From assembly GCF_003026455.1 (NCBI RefSeq), contig NZ_PYMB01000018.1:1-64000 (forward strand): DNA of 64,000 nt, given 5' to 3'. Within the stretch, counting starts at the first letter, position 1, and the number at the start of each line of letters is the position of its first letter. Shown piece after piece: positions 26,256 to 35,804 of the stretch. A program made the translations under genes and the position numbers. Origin of the DNA: Photobacterium rosenbergii. Its GTDB lineage: Bacteria; Pseudomonadota; Gammaproteobacteria; Enterobacterales; Vibrionaceae. Below the pieces are notes generated by a model. That model did no database searches, had not been told where the DNA came from, and saw nothing but the letters and a program-made list of their open reading frames with translations.

Positions 26256-29086
26256 TAGGCAAACTTACGCTCTTCACCTTCACCTTCGACATTGCTGACA
26301 CAGCGGCCACACACTTCTTCGTGGCCTTCGATAGTGCCAACATCGGCAACGTGATGCCAACAACGGTCACACTTCGCCGCCTCTGATGCTTTCACGGTTA
26401 CAAACAAACCTTCAACGTCAGTCTCCTGAGCGCCTTCTGGCTTGCTATCTGCAACAACCACCTCTGCTTTAGAGGTTAGCAAAACAAAGCGTAGTTCATC
26501 TTCCAACTTGTTCAGCTTGGCAGCAAGAGCTTCAGATGCGTGTAGCGTTACTTCAGCCTGTAGCGCACCACCGATGACTTTGTCCTTACGTGCACCTTCA
26601 AGCAGCTTGTTCACCGCGCCACGTACAGTTTGGATTTCAGACCAGAACTCATTGTTCAGCTCTTCGCCTTCGGTTAGACCGAACAGACCTTCGAACCACT
26701 CACCAGTGAACACGAACTTGTCGCGCTGGCCTGGCATTTCGTTCCAGATCTCATCAGCAGTGAACGACATGATTGGTGCCATCCAACGAACCAGTGCTTC
26801 TACGATGTAGTATAGTGCGGTCTGGCAGCTACGCTGGGCATGACCACCACGCTTCGCGGTGTACTGACGGTCTTTGACCACATCCAGGTAGAATGAGCCC
26901 ATTTCAACCGAACAGAACTGCATCAGACGCTGAGTTACCGCGTGTAGGTTGTACTCATCGTAAGCTTTGATGATTTCTTCCTGCGCAGCCATCGCACGGC
27001 CAACAGCCCAGCGATCCAGTGCAACCATCTCTTCTGGTGCTACTAGGTCAGTATCAGGGTTGAAACCACTTAGGTTCGCTAGGAAGAAGCGAGAAGTGTT
27101 ACGGATACGACGGTAAGCATCCGCAGAACGCTTCAGGATTTCATCAGAAACCGCAACTTCACCAGTGTAGTCAGTCGACGCAACCCATAGGCGCAGGATG
27201 TCAGCACCCAGCTTGTTGGTCACATCTTTCGGTGCCACAACGTTACCGATTGATTTCGACATCTTACGGCCCTGGCCATCAACCACGAAACCGTGGGTCA
27301 GCACTTGCTTGTAGGGAGCCTCGCCTTTCATCGCCACTGAAGAGATCAGTGAAGACTGGAACCAACCACGGTGCTGGTCAGAACCTTCTAGGTATAGATC
27401 AGCGCTGTTGCCGTTGTACTCTTCGCGGCTATCAACCACAGAGAAGTGGGTCACACCCGAGTCAAACCAGACATCTAGGGTATCCAGTACTTTTTCGTAC
27501 TTGGTTGCATCTTCTTCACCCATGATCTCTGCAGGGTCAAGATCCCACCATGCCTGGATACCTTTTTGCTCAACAAGTTGTGCAACCTTCTCGATCAGCT
27601 CTGAGCTGTTCGGGTGAAGATCTTGCGTTTCTTTGTGAACAAACAGGGCAATTGGCACACCCCAGGTACGCTGACGTGAGATACACCACTCAGGACGACC
27701 TTCAACCATACCTTCGATACGGCTCTGGCCCCACTCTGGCATCCACTCAACCGCTTTGATTTCTTCAAGTGCTTTAGCACGTAGGCCAGCTTGATCCATC
27801 GAGATGAACCACTGTGGCGTAGCACGGAAGATGATTGGCGTCTTGTGGCGCCAGCAGTGTGGGTAGCTGTGCTCGTAAGCATGGTGATGCAGAAGCGCAC
27901 CGTGCTCTTTCAATGTTTCGACAACGGCATCGTTGGCTTTGAATACGTGCTGACCGGCAAATAGCTCAGTATCCGGTAGGTAAACACCATTGCTACCTAC
28001 AGGGTTAGCTACTTCAAGGCCGTACTTCTGGCCTACCGCGAAGTCTTCCTGACCGTGGCCCGGTGCTGTGTGTACACAACCCGTACCTGATTCAGTCGTT
28101 ACGTGATCACCAAGGATTACCGGTACAGTAAAGCTGTAGAACGGGTGGTTGAATTGCATCAACTCCAGATCGGCACCTTTACAGAAGCCAAGGTTGTGGA
28201 AATGCTCGATACCTGCACGGTCCAGCACATCTTTCGCCAGTTCAGAAGCAACGATCAGACGCTCTTTCTTCTCGCCTTCAACTTGGATAAGTACGTATTC
28301 CAAGTCATCACGTACTGCCACCGCGCGGTTGGCAGGCAATGTCCAAGGCGTTGTGGTCCAGATAACGATTGAGATATCGCCTTCACCGGCATGGCCGTCA
28401 GCGCACTGGAACTTAGCAACAGTTGCAGCTTCGTCAGCCGCTTTGAAGCGCACATCGATAGATGGAGAGACTTTGTCTTTGTATTCCACTTCAGCTTCCG
28501 CCAGTGCAGAACCACAGTCTGTACACCAGTGAACAGGCTTGAAGCCTTTTAGCAGGTGGCCCTGATCGGCAATCTTGCCCAGAGAACGGATGATGTTGGC
28601 TTCAGTGCCAAAATCCATAGTGCGGTATGGCTTGTCCCACTCACCCAAAACACCTAGGCGTACAAAGCTTTCTTTCTGGCCTTCAACCTGACCGGCAGCA
28701 TAAGTGCGGCACTTCTCGCGGAATTCCGCAGCAGTAACCTTGTGGCCCGGTTTGCCGACTTTCTTCTCTACCATCAGTTCGATAGGAAGACCGTGACAGT
28801 CCCAACCAGGAATGTATGGTGCATCAAAGCCTGACAGAGTCTTTGACTTAATAATAATGTCTTTAAGAATCTTGTTTAGCGCGTGACCAATGTGAATATC
28901 ACCGTTGGCATATGGAGGGCCATCGTGTAGTACGAAGGATTTCTTACCCTTCTTGGCTTTACGAATTTCACCGTAAAGATCTTCATCGTACCAACGCTTA
29001 AGCATTGCAGGCTCACGCTGAGCTAGGTTGCCTCGCATCGGAAACCCTGTTTCAGGCAGGTTCAGGGTATCTTTATAGTCGCTCAT
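26255..29086 (-). CDS. ileS: Isoleucyl-tRNA synthetase
   Basis: 943 residues, class I synthetase. It shows the HIGH motif (DIHIGHALNK, near 66), KMSKS (GRKMSKSIGN, near 605), the editing CP1 insertion with TTPWTLPANRA, and a C-terminal zinc finger with the four cysteines CDRC...CGRC. The ATG overlaps the ribF stop as ATGA. It forms the ribF-ileS-lspA operon. Confidence 0.98.
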   Translation of the reverse strand: MSDYKDTLNLPETGFPMRGNLAQREPAMLKRWYDEDLYGEIRKAKKGKKSFVLHDGPPYANGDIHIGHALNKILKDIIIKSKTLSGFDAPYIPGWDCHGLPIELMVEKKVGKPGHKVTAAEFREKCRTYAAGQVEGQKESFVRLGVLGEWDKPYRTMDFGTEANIIRSLGKIADQGHLLKGFKPVHWCTDCGSALAEAEVEYKDKVSPSIDVRFKAADEAATVAKFQCADGHAGEGDISIVIWTTTPWTLPANRAVAVRDDLEYVLIQVEGEKKERLIVASELAKDVLDRAGIEHFHNLGFCKGADLELMQFNHPFYSFTVPVILGDHVTTESGTGCVHTAPGHGQEDFAVGQKYGLEVANPVGSNGVYLPDTELFAGQHVFKANDAVVETLKEHGALLHHHAYEHSYPHCWRHKTPIIFRATPQWFISMDQAGLRAKALEEIKAVEWMPEWGQSRIEGMVEGRPEWCISRQRTWGVPIALFVHKETQDLHPNSSELIEKVAQLVEQKGIQAWWDLDPAEIMGEEDATKYEKVLDTLDVWFDSGVTHFSVVDSREEYNGNSADLYLEGSDQHRGWFQSSLISSVAMKGEAPYKQVLTHGFVVDGQGRKMSKSIGNVVAPKDVTNKLGADILRLWVASTDYTGEVAVSDEILKRSADAYRRIRNTSRFFLANLSGFNPDTDLVAPEEMVALDRWAVGRAMAAQEEIIKAYDEYNLHAVTQRLMQFCSVEMGSFYLDVVKDRQYTAKRGGHAQRSCQTALYYIVEALVRWMAPIMSFTADEIWNEMPGQRDKFVFTGEWFEGLFGLTEGEELNNEFWSEIQTVRGAVNKLLEGARKDKVIGGALQAEVTLHASEALAAKLNKLEDELRFVLLTSKAEVVVADSKPEGAQETDVEGLFVTVKASEAAKCDRCWHHVADVGTIEGHEEVCGRCVSNVEGEGEERKFA

Positions 29087-30054
29087 TGATTCTCGATTCC
29101 GTTACTTGGGCGAAGTTGGACATTATTACGCTCAGCCAGCCACACCCGTGCTGACTGCGCATCACGCTCGATTTGTGCTTTTAACGCATCAAATGATTCA
29201 AATTTTATCTCGTCGCGCAACTTATGACAGAGCACAACGTCAATCTGGGCCCCGTAGAGATCAGATTGGAAATCAAACAGGTGTACTTCCAATTGGCGGC
29301 GTACACCGTTTACCGTCGGCCGACGACCAACATTGGCAACCCCAGCAAGCGGAGTCTCTGCCACGCCGTGGACTTCGACGGCATAAACGCCAGAAACCGG
29401 AGAGACCCGGCGTTTAAGTGGGACGTTAGCTGTCGGAAAACCGATAGTCCGCCCTAATTTTCGACCATGGGAAACGCGCCCGCTAATACTGAACGGACGT
29501 CCTAGCATGGACTCTGCCAGCGCAAGCTTATCGTCGGCCAATGCCTGACGGATAGCGGTGCTGCTGACACGCTGCTCTGAGACACAGAAGCTCTGGGTAC
29601 TCACCACAGTAAAACCATATTCTTTCCCGGCAGCTTCTAGCATCGCGAAATCACCGCTACGGCCTTTACCGAAGCGAAAATCGTCGCCAACTACCAGAAA
29701 CTTAACACCCAATTGCTCAACCAACAAGCGGCGGACAAAATCTTGTGCCGTCAAACTGGCAAAGTGACGATTGAAATTGACACACAGGAAACGCTCCAAA
29801 CCTTGCTCTTTCAAGCGTAAGTATTTGTCACGAAAGCGAGTTAATCGCGCTGGTGCCTTATCGCCGGCAAACAGCTCCTGAGGCTGGGGTTCAAAGCTCA
29901 TCACTGTCGCCGGACAGCCAAGCGCCTTCGCCTTGGCCATGACATTGCTAAGCACTGCCTGGTGACCTAGGTGAACACCATCAAAATTACCAATCGTCAG
30001 CACACAACCACGGTGCTCGGGCTGGATATTATGTATTCCTCGGATCAATTCCAT
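29083..30054 (-). CDS. ribF: Bifunctional riboflavin kinase/FAD synthetase RibF
   Basis: 323 residues. The N-terminal nucleotidyltransferase domain has TIGNFDGVHLGHQ and adenylates FMN to FAD. The C-terminal kinase domain (about 185-310) has GRTIGFPTANV and phosphorylates riboflavin. A conserved neighbour of ileS. A 15-bp palindrome (30124-30138, CTGAATCATATTCAG) lies about 70 bp upstream. Confidence 0.97.
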   Translation of the reverse strand: MELIRGIHNIQPEHRGCVLTIGNFDGVHLGHQAVLSNVMAKAKALGCPATVMSFEPQPQELFAGDKAPARLTRFRDKYLRLKEQGLERFLCVNFNRHFASLTAQDFVRRLLVEQLGVKFLVVGDDFRFGKGRSGDFAMLEAAGKEYGFTVVSTQSFCVSEQRVSSTAIRQALADDKLALAESMLGRPFSISGRVSHGRKLGRTIGFPTANVPLKRRVSPVSGVYAVEVHGVAETPLAGVANVGRRPTVNGVRRQLEVHLFDFQSDLYGAQIDVVLCHKLRDEIKFESFDALKAQIERDAQSARVWLAERNNVQLRPSNGIENQ

Positions 30055-30177
30055 GCGTCAAGTTCATTTTCGCAGAGTGAAAAACTGACGGATTATATAC
30101 TACTCTGAACCCATCATACCAATCTGAATCATATTCAGGCGATTTTGCGGGTAAATTATCACCACCCGCAATACCAT

Positions 30178-31737
30178 TTAACTCGCGGCCTTTAGGTGGC
30201 GGGGACGCACGCCCATCAACATCACAGCAACCAGGTATACCCCGGCACCAGCACCAATAAGACCAGCCAACCACAGCGCGCGATTAGCCAAAGTCCACTC
30301 CAGCCACACAGCCATCTCAGGCAGAAGCCACAACAGGGTGCTGACCATCGCAGTACCCGCGACGACGAGGCGCAGGACGAACCACAGGGTTTCACCCGTC
30401 ACCTTGTACACGCCAGTAATGTGCAGGCCACGGTAAAGCAGGGCTGCGTTAACCAATGCCGACAGTGCCGTTGCCATCGCCAGGCCCACATAGCCATAGA
30501 AATAAGCGAAGATGGCATTGAAGAACATGTTGGTTACCATCGCAACGATACCAAACTTCACCGGGGTTTTAGTATCCTGCCTTGCGTAGTAACCCGGTGC
30601 CAATACTTTGATCAACATAAAGTTAAGCAAGCCAGAGGCATAAGCCAGCAGTGACATGGACGCCATCTGCACATCGTTGGGGCTGAATTCGCCGCGCATA
30701 AACAGCACCATCAGCATCGGCTTGGCCAACACCATCAACCCGAGCATGGCTGGGATCCCCAGCAGCAGTACCATGCGCACGCCCCAGTCCATAGTATGGG
30801 CAAATTGCTCCGGGCTTTGGTCCACGTGCTTACGCGACAGCGCCGGTAGGATCACCGTGGCAATGGCGATACCGAACAAACCCAGTGGGAACTCCAGCAA
30901 GCGGTCTGAATAATACAGCCAACTGATAGAGCCTGTTGTCAGGAAACTGGCAATAAAAGTATCAAACAACAAGTTGATTTGGCTAACAGAAACACCGAAC
31001 AGGGCCGGGATCATCAAGGTACGGATCTTTACCACCCCAGGGTCATTCCATCCCCATTTCGGTTTGACCAGCATCCCTTCTTTATACAAGAACGGTAGCT
31101 GGAACAGGAACTGGATCAGGCCACCGAGGAAGACCCCGAGCGCCAGGCCAATTTCCGGTTGGCTCAAGTTCGGTGACACAAACCATGCACACCCAATGAT
31201 CGCCACGTTTAGAAATACCGGGGTAAATGAGGAAACCGCAAACTTACCCAAGGTGTTGAGGATCGCCCCCGACAACGCCACAAAGGTAATAAACCATAGG
31301 TAAGGGAAGGTGATTTTCAGCAACAGGCTTGCCAGCTCGAACTTAGGCGCTGATGGGCCATCATTGAGCCAATCGATAAACCAACCTGCACCAAACAAGG
31401 CAGTCACGACACCAGAGCCTAAGATGCCCAACAGTGTGACAATCGAAACAATCACCCCCAAGGTGCCCGAGGCCCTCGCAATCAACTGGCGGGTGCGGTC
31501 CATCTCGCCGGATGCATGATATTCCGTTAGTACCGGGACGAAAGCCTGTGAGAAGGCGCCTTCGGCAAATAGCCGCCGTAGGAAGTTAGGGATTTTGTTG
31601 GCGAAGAAGAAAACATCGGCCGCCGCCCCGGCCCCCATCAGGTTGGCGACAACCACATCGCGCACCAAACCAAGCACTCGAGAGACCAATGTCATGGTGC
31701 TGACAATCAATCCTGAGCGCAAAAGACGCTTGCTCAC
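30178..31737 (-). CDS. murJ: Lipid II flippase MurJ
   Basis: 519 residues, about 14 membrane helices, MOP superfamily. It moves lipid II across the inner membrane for peptidoglycan synthesis. Family motifs include SRVLGLVRDVVVA, FFANKIPNFLRRLFAEGAFSQAFVP and FLRR arginines needed for function. I choose the GTG at 31737 (VSKRLLRSG), with GAGG about 8 bases upstream, over a 16-codon upstream extension that does not match the family start. Confidence 0.96.
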   Translation of the reverse strand: MSKRLLRSGLIVSTMTLVSRVLGLVRDVVVANLMGAGAAADVFFFANKIPNFLRRLFAEGAFSQAFVPVLTEYHASGEMDRTRQLIARASGTLGVIVSIVTLLGILGSGVVTALFGAGWFIDWLNDGPSAPKFELASLLLKITFPYLWFITFVALSGAILNTLGKFAVSSFTPVFLNVAIIGCAWFVSPNLSQPEIGLALGVFLGGLIQFLFQLPFLYKEGMLVKPKWGWNDPGVVKIRTLMIPALFGVSVSQINLLFDTFIASFLTTGSISWLYYSDRLLEFPLGLFGIAIATVILPALSRKHVDQSPEQFAHTMDWGVRMVLLLGIPAMLGLMVLAKPMLMVLFMRGEFSPNDVQMASMSLLAYASGLLNFMLIKVLAPGYYARQDTKTPVKFGIVAMVTNMFFNAIFAYFYGYVGLAMATALSALVNAALLYRGLHITGVYKVTGETLWFVLRLVVAGTAMVSTLLWLLPEMAVWLEWTLANRALWLAGLIGAGAGVYLVAVMLMGVRPRHLKAAS

Positions 31738-31870
31738 AAAAAAAACCTCATAAAGATGGCCCCAAAAGGTGACTTCCGTTGCCAAATGCTGGTAAAATCT
31801 GCCGCCATATTAACCGTGTTAATCCGCAAGTGCCAATTCAATTGGTTAGGCGGTTATTTGCACAAATCAT

Positions 31871-31899
31871 TTGACAATCTTTGGCTAAACAGGCATAGT
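31871..31899 (+). promoter_or_regulatory. Sigma-70 promoter of rpsT
   Basis: TTGACA (31871-31876), a 17-bp spacer, then CATAGT (31894-31899). The -35 matches consensus fully. It is 45 bp upstream of the rpsT start. Confidence 0.65.
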
Positions 31900-31944
31900 C
31901 CTCGGCCTTAAAATGTCACCGTACCAAGTTTTGGAGTTATACCC

Positions 31945-32205
31945 TTGGCTAACATCAAATCTGCTAAGAAACGTGCGATCACTTCAGAAAAACGTCGCCA
32001 GCACAACGCTAGCCGTCGTTCTATGATGCGTACTTTCTTCAAGAAAGTTATTGCTGCTATCGAAGCGGGCAACAAAGAAGCTGCTACTCAAGCTTTCGCT
32101 GAAATGCAACCTGTTATGGATCGCATGGCTACTAAAGGCCTGATCCACAAAAACAAAGCTGCACGTCACAAAGCTCGTCTAGCTGCTAAAATCAAAGCTC
32201 TTTAA
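31945..32205 (+). CDS. rpsT: 30S ribosomal protein S20
   Basis: 86 residues, small and very basic (ANIKSAKKRAITSEKRRQHNAS). It binds 16S rRNA at the base of the 30S body. It starts at TTG, as E. coli rpsT does with UUG, with GGAG eight bases upstream; this rare start is tied to autoregulation there. Transcribed divergently from murJ and followed by its own terminator. Confidence 0.97.
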   Translation: MANIKSAKKRAITSEKRRQHNASRRSMMRTFFKKVIAAIEAGNKEAATQAFAEMQPVMDRMATKGLIHKNKAARHKARLAAKIKAL

Positions 32206-32224
32206 TCTGAGTTTCTGATTTCGA

Positions 32225-32252
32225 TAAAAAAACCGGCTTACGCCGGTTTTTT
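32225..32252 (+). terminator. Terminator of rpsT
   Basis: AAAAAAACCGGC pairs with GCCGGTTTTTTT around a TTAC loop. It also points toward hlyU, giving a bidirectional stop. Confidence 0.92.
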
Positions 32253-32282
32253 TATATCTGCTTTTTAGCCATCGTTGCGCTG

Positions 32283-32579
32283 CTAGGTCCCGCAATACAT
32301 CTTGTGTAGCAACTGGATCATCGCTTTGACCTCATCGCTCTTAAGGCGGTAATACACCGTCTGAGCTTCTTTCCTTGTTTCCACCAGGCCATCACGCCGC
32401 AACCAAGCCAGATGCTGCGACAGTGCCGACTGGCTAAGGCCCAGCCGCTCGCTCATCATCCCGACCGACATTTCTTCTTCCAATAAGTAACAAAGGATGA
32501 ATAGACGCCGTTCGTTGGCCATTGCTTTTAGCAGAGCTACGGCTTTAGGGGCATTCTGCTCCATTTGCTGTAGTTCCAT
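32283..32579 (-). CDS. hlyU: ArsR-family winged-helix regulator HlyU
   Basis: 98 residues, the length of V. vulnificus HlyU. Winged helix with recognition segment SQSALSQHLAWLRRDGLVETRKEAQTV, nearly the Vibrio HlyU sequence. It lacks the metal-binding cysteine box of classic ArsR sensors. In Vibrio it counter-silences H-NS to activate haemolysin/RTX genes; the target here is unknown. The start is the ATG at 32579, with AGGTGG seven bases upstream. It sits between rpsT and nhaR as in V. cholerae. Confidence 0.92.
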   Translation of the reverse strand: MELQQMEQNAPKAVALLKAMANERRLFILCYLLEEEMSVGMMSERLGLSQSALSQHLAWLRRDGLVETRKEAQTVYYRLKSDEVKAMIQLLHKMYCGT

Positions 32580-32685
32580 ACTGCTACCACCTGTCAATTA
32601 AGTTAACGCTAATGTACTTAATTTAAACATGGTTTTCTAGCACGCAGTATGGATATTTGAATCAAACGAACAAAAATCAGCAACT

Positions 32686-33576
32686 TTATTTAAACAGTTT
32701 TCTAAAGTCTGCCTCACATATGCGTTTTACCGCCGGGTGCATGATCATTCGCTCAGCAAAGATGACGTAGTACTCTTCCTTGATTTCCTTCACCCGCTTG
32801 ACTTCACGGATGTTATGGGTGGTGTCTTCCAGTTCGGCGGCATAAATAGAAGGCGCAACGAACATCGACTGCTGATACAAGCCAAAGGCTTTCATCAAGG
32901 CAGCATCATCAAATTCACCGAGGATATTCGGTGTAATCCCCATCTGATCAAACCAATGGATAAGCTTGCGCCCCATCGCCGTACGCCGGCCCGGTATCAG
33001 CAGCTTATAGTCTTCAATACAGGCAGGGAAGTTCAGCGGCTTGTCTGGTTCATTGCAGAAGAAGCTCATGGTCGACTCACCCAGCTTCTTGCTGTAGAGG
33101 CCTGGACTCTGGGTGGAGTCCACCGGACAATCCGACAGGATCATATCCAACTTATGCTGTGATAGCTGCTCAAGCAGCATTTCGTGGGTCGATTCATAGC
33201 AACGCAAGTGTATGCGCTCGTCTTCTGGCAAACCTTCCATCAACACTTTACTGACGAGGCGTTTAGACAACGCATCGGCCACGCCTACTTCCAGCAACAA
33301 GTTCTCGCGCTGGGTGTAGTTGACGATATCTAGCATCTCATAGCTGAGGTCAAACATCTTGTCGGCATACTTAAAGACCAGCTGGCCCAACTCTGTCGGT
33401 TCGATGTTACGACCAACACGTTTGGTCAGCTTACCCTTTAAACGCTCTTCCAGCGCCCGGATCTGTCCGGTAACCGTCTGCGGCGCCAAAAACAACGCAT
33501 CGGCAGCCTTGGTGACTGAGCCTTGCTTGCAGACCATCCAGAAGTAATAAAGGTGGTTGTAGTTTAGGTGAGACAT
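32686..33576 (-). CDS. nhaR: LysR-family regulator NhaR
   Basis: 296 residues. The N-terminal helix-turn-helix (SVTKAADALFLAPQTVTGQIRALEERL) and the opening MSHLNYNHLYYFW match NhaR, a sodium/pH-responsive activator of nhaA. A LysR effector domain follows. The start is placed at the ATG at 33576, matching E. coli; 19 upstream codons are open but not conserved. The proposed target nhaA lies about 570 bp upstream on the same strand. Confidence 0.94.
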   Translation of the reverse strand: MSHLNYNHLYYFWMVCKQGSVTKAADALFLAPQTVTGQIRALEERLKGKLTKRVGRNIEPTELGQLVFKYADKMFDLSYEMLDIVNYTQRENLLLEVGVADALSKRLVSKVLMEGLPEDERIHLRCYESTHEMLLEQLSQHKLDMILSDCPVDSTQSPGLYSKKLGESTMSFFCNEPDKPLNFPACIEDYKLLIPGRRTAMGRKLIHWFDQMGITPNILGEFDDAALMKAFGLYQQSMFVAPSIYAAELEDTTHNIREVKRVKEIKEEYYVIFAERMIMHPAVKRICEADFRKLFK

Positions 33577-33881
33577 GTTTAGCAACCATTTTCCATAAGC
33601 AGTGTCATTCCAATCGGGATGGGCAAGCGTCAACGGAGACGTTGAACTACCGAGTACAAGAAGAGTATACAGTAACGGGGTTACAAAATGCTGATGACGT
33701 AGTCGGTCTTGTTAACCAGCAACTTAGACTATGAAGGTGCTGATTGGAAATCACACTGCCCTAAAATAAAAAATCCCAGAAGCCAGCTTACGCTTAGCTT
33801 CTGGGCGCTTCAACCGTAATCATTCATTCACAAATGAAATATTACACTTATTCAGTTTTCATACATCGAAAAAAATGTTTA
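33577..33881. other. Intergenic region between nhaR and the small gene after nhaA
   Basis: 305 bp holding the nhaR promoter region and, at 33775-33805, the terminator of the nhaA operon. No other feature recognised. Confidence 0.4.
33775..33805 (-). terminator. Terminator of the nhaA operon
   Basis: CCCAGAAGC (33775-33783) pairs with GCTTCTGGG (33797-33805). On the minus strand it is followed by ATTTTTTATTTTA. Confidence 0.85.
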
Positions 33882-34148
33882 TCACTCTGATGTTGAAGCC
33901 GTTTTTTGATCCATCACGGACATTTTCCGATAACGCTCGCCCACGCGCTGCTCAAGCGCCCGGGAACGGAACGGGCTATCATTTTCAACCATCGCGGTAG
34001 TTTCTGCAGCCGATTTACCCTGGTTCAAACCTGCTAGGTAGGCCTGGCAGACATCTGAGCTGTCATCTTGGGTGCAGCTTTGGTAATCCGGTACTGCCAT
34101 TGCTGTCGCAGACACCATGAGCCCAACAATCATCATTGCGCGTTTCAT
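33882..34148 (-). CDS. Small exported protein of unknown function coupled to nhaA
   Basis: 88 residues. A clear signal peptide (MKRAMMIVGLMVSATAMA, predicted cleavage after AMA) is followed by a mature part of about 70 residues with two cysteines 9 apart (SC...VC) that could form a disulfide in the periplasm, and a charged helical C-terminus. Its ATG overlaps the nhaA TGA by four bases (ATGA), so it is translated after nhaA and shares its terminator. I do not recognise the family. Confidence 0.8.
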   Translation of the reverse strand: MKRAMMIVGLMVSATAMAVPDYQSCTQDDSSDVCQAYLAGLNQGKSAAETTAMVENDSPFRSRALEQRVGERYRKMSVMDQKTASTSE

Positions 34149-35323
34149 ATTACACCTCCACTTTCCTTGGCAATGCCCCTTGGCAACGAACGGCTAAGCA
34201 TCATATAGCCAATAACCGCTGATATCGTCGACCCCAACAGGATGCCCAATCGAGAGTAAGTACTGAACTCCTCCGGTGCGCCAACAAAGGCCAGCGACGA
34301 GATGAAGATAGACATGGTAAAACCGATACCACACAGTACTGAGACCGCAAAAATCTGCCTGAACCCAATGCCTTCCGGCATGCTTGCCAAACCGGTTTTA
34401 ATCGCCAGATAACTTGCGGTGAAAATGCCTAGGGGCTTACCGATCATCAGACCGAGGGCAATACCCAATGGCAACATAGATGTCAGGCCACTTAGGGATA
34501 CACCTTCTAGCGAAATACCGGCGTTGGCAAAGGCAAACACTGGCAAGATAAAGAAGGCCACATACGGGTGTAGGGCATGCTCCATTTTCTTGAGCGGTGA
34601 ATGCTCGTCTGACAAACCGTTATCGCCGGATAGCGGAATCGCAAAGCCCAATACCACACCTGCCAGTGTTGCATGGACGCCCGACTTCAACACACTGACC
34701 CAAAGGATCAGGCCAACAACCACGTACCAAGAAATTTTGGTGACGTTTTTCGCATTCATAATGAAAAGAGCTGCGGTTGATGCGAACGCAACAGCAAGCG
34801 CCAATGTCGACAAGTCACTGCTATAGAACAGAGCAATGATCACGATAACACCCAAGTCATCGATAATCGCGAGCGCCAGCAGGAAGACTTTCAAGGTGAC
34901 CGGCACACGGCTACCTAATAGCGCCATGATACCCAATGCGAAGGCAATATCGGTAGCAGCAGGGATCGCCCATCCCTTAACTGCCAACGGGTCGGCAAAA
35001 TTGAACAAGGTATAAACCAGCGCCGGCGCGATCATCCCGCCCACGGCGGCGATAGCCGGGAAAATGGCTTTTTCTTTGGTGTTCAGCGCCCCTTCGATTA
35101 GTTCACGCTTCACTTCCAAACCAATCAGCAGGAAGAACACAGCCATCAGACCATCGTTGATCCAATGTGAAATAGACAAACCTGCGACATAGGTGTGCAG
35201 TGTGCCGTTATACAGGTCTTGCAGTGGGGAGTTCGCAATCATCATGGCCAACGCCGCCGCGATGATCAGGATTATCCCACCAGCAGACTCTAGTTTTAAG
35301 AACTTACGAATAGCATCGGTCAT
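34145..35323 (-). CDS. nhaA: Na+/H+ antiporter NhaA
   Basis: 392 residues, about 12 membrane helices. It exports Na+ in exchange for 2 H+ at alkaline pH. The ion-binding aspartates lie in LAIIDDLGVI; the NhaA motif GWAIPAATDIAFALG is present. The start is placed at the ATG at 35323, with AGGAG nine bases upstream; a TTG nine codons earlier is the alternative. It overlaps the next small gene. NhaR encoded nearby is the likely activator. Confidence 0.96.
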   Translation of the reverse strand: MTDAIRKFLKLESAGGIILIIAAALAMMIANSPLQDLYNGTLHTYVAGLSISHWINDGLMAVFFLLIGLEVKRELIEGALNTKEKAIFPAIAAVGGMIAPALVYTLFNFADPLAVKGWAIPAATDIAFALGIMALLGSRVPVTLKVFLLALAIIDDLGVIVIIALFYSSDLSTLALAVAFASTAALFIMNAKNVTKISWYVVVGLILWVSVLKSGVHATLAGVVLGFAIPLSGDNGLSDEHSPLKKMEHALHPYVAFFILPVFAFANAGISLEGVSLSGLTSMLPLGIALGLMIGKPLGIFTASYLAIKTGLASMPEGIGFRQIFAVSVLCGIGFTMSIFISSLAFVGAPEEFSTYSRLGILLGSTISAVIGYMMLSRSLPRGIAKESGGVI

Positions 35324-35804
35324 CGACCGGAACTCCTTTTCGTGAAACAAATGTCACAATAAAAATGTAAATTTAGTTTAGACGTCACAGCACTAAACTG
35401 TTAAATCGTTTGTTCAGAATATAAACATCGGTAAAACCGAATAATACACCCCCAATACAAGCAATAACCGTACTGTCCAAATTACGCTGTCATATTTGTC
35501 ATTTTTAACTGTTCAAAAAGCCATCGATAACTAATAAATTCTAAAAAAAACGCAATTACAAGAGAAAAAATTTTAACGACACCATCAATCTTTCAATATT
35601 AAAAATAGCCTTAATTTTCAGAAATATAAAATCAAAGTAAATTTTTCATTACACCGACAATCACTGCTTGACCGCACAAAAAGAGCACAAACTTACTTTG
35701 TGACAGCAACTGTCATATTTCTGAAATATTCGATCTCTACCATCGCCCCCAGATTTCAAAAATATGAAACCAAAACGACATATTCCTGTCATGGAGAAAT
35801 GATT
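35324..35804. other. AT-rich divergent promoter region between nhaA and nptA
   Basis: 481 bp with many A/T tracts (35470-35660). It holds a Pho-box-like pair at 35710-35727 on the nptA side. The in-frame extension upstream of the nptA ATG lies in this region and is not considered coding. Confidence 0.5.
35710..35727 (+). promoter_or_regulatory. Candidate Pho box upstream of nptA
   Basis: CTGTCAT (35710-35716), a 4-bp AT-rich spacer (ATTT), then CTGAAAT (35721-35727). This is the PhoB arrangement of two 7-bp direct repeats in 11-bp phase. A phosphate transporter gene follows 78 bp downstream, which fits. A third CTGTCAT occurs at 35786. Confidence 0.6.

Noticed and set aside
30124..30138. Perfect palindrome CTGAATCATATTCAG upstream of ribF as an ArgR box
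   Set aside because: The half-sites resemble ARG boxes, but the spacing is 3 rather than 4 bases, it is single, and ribF has no link to arginine.
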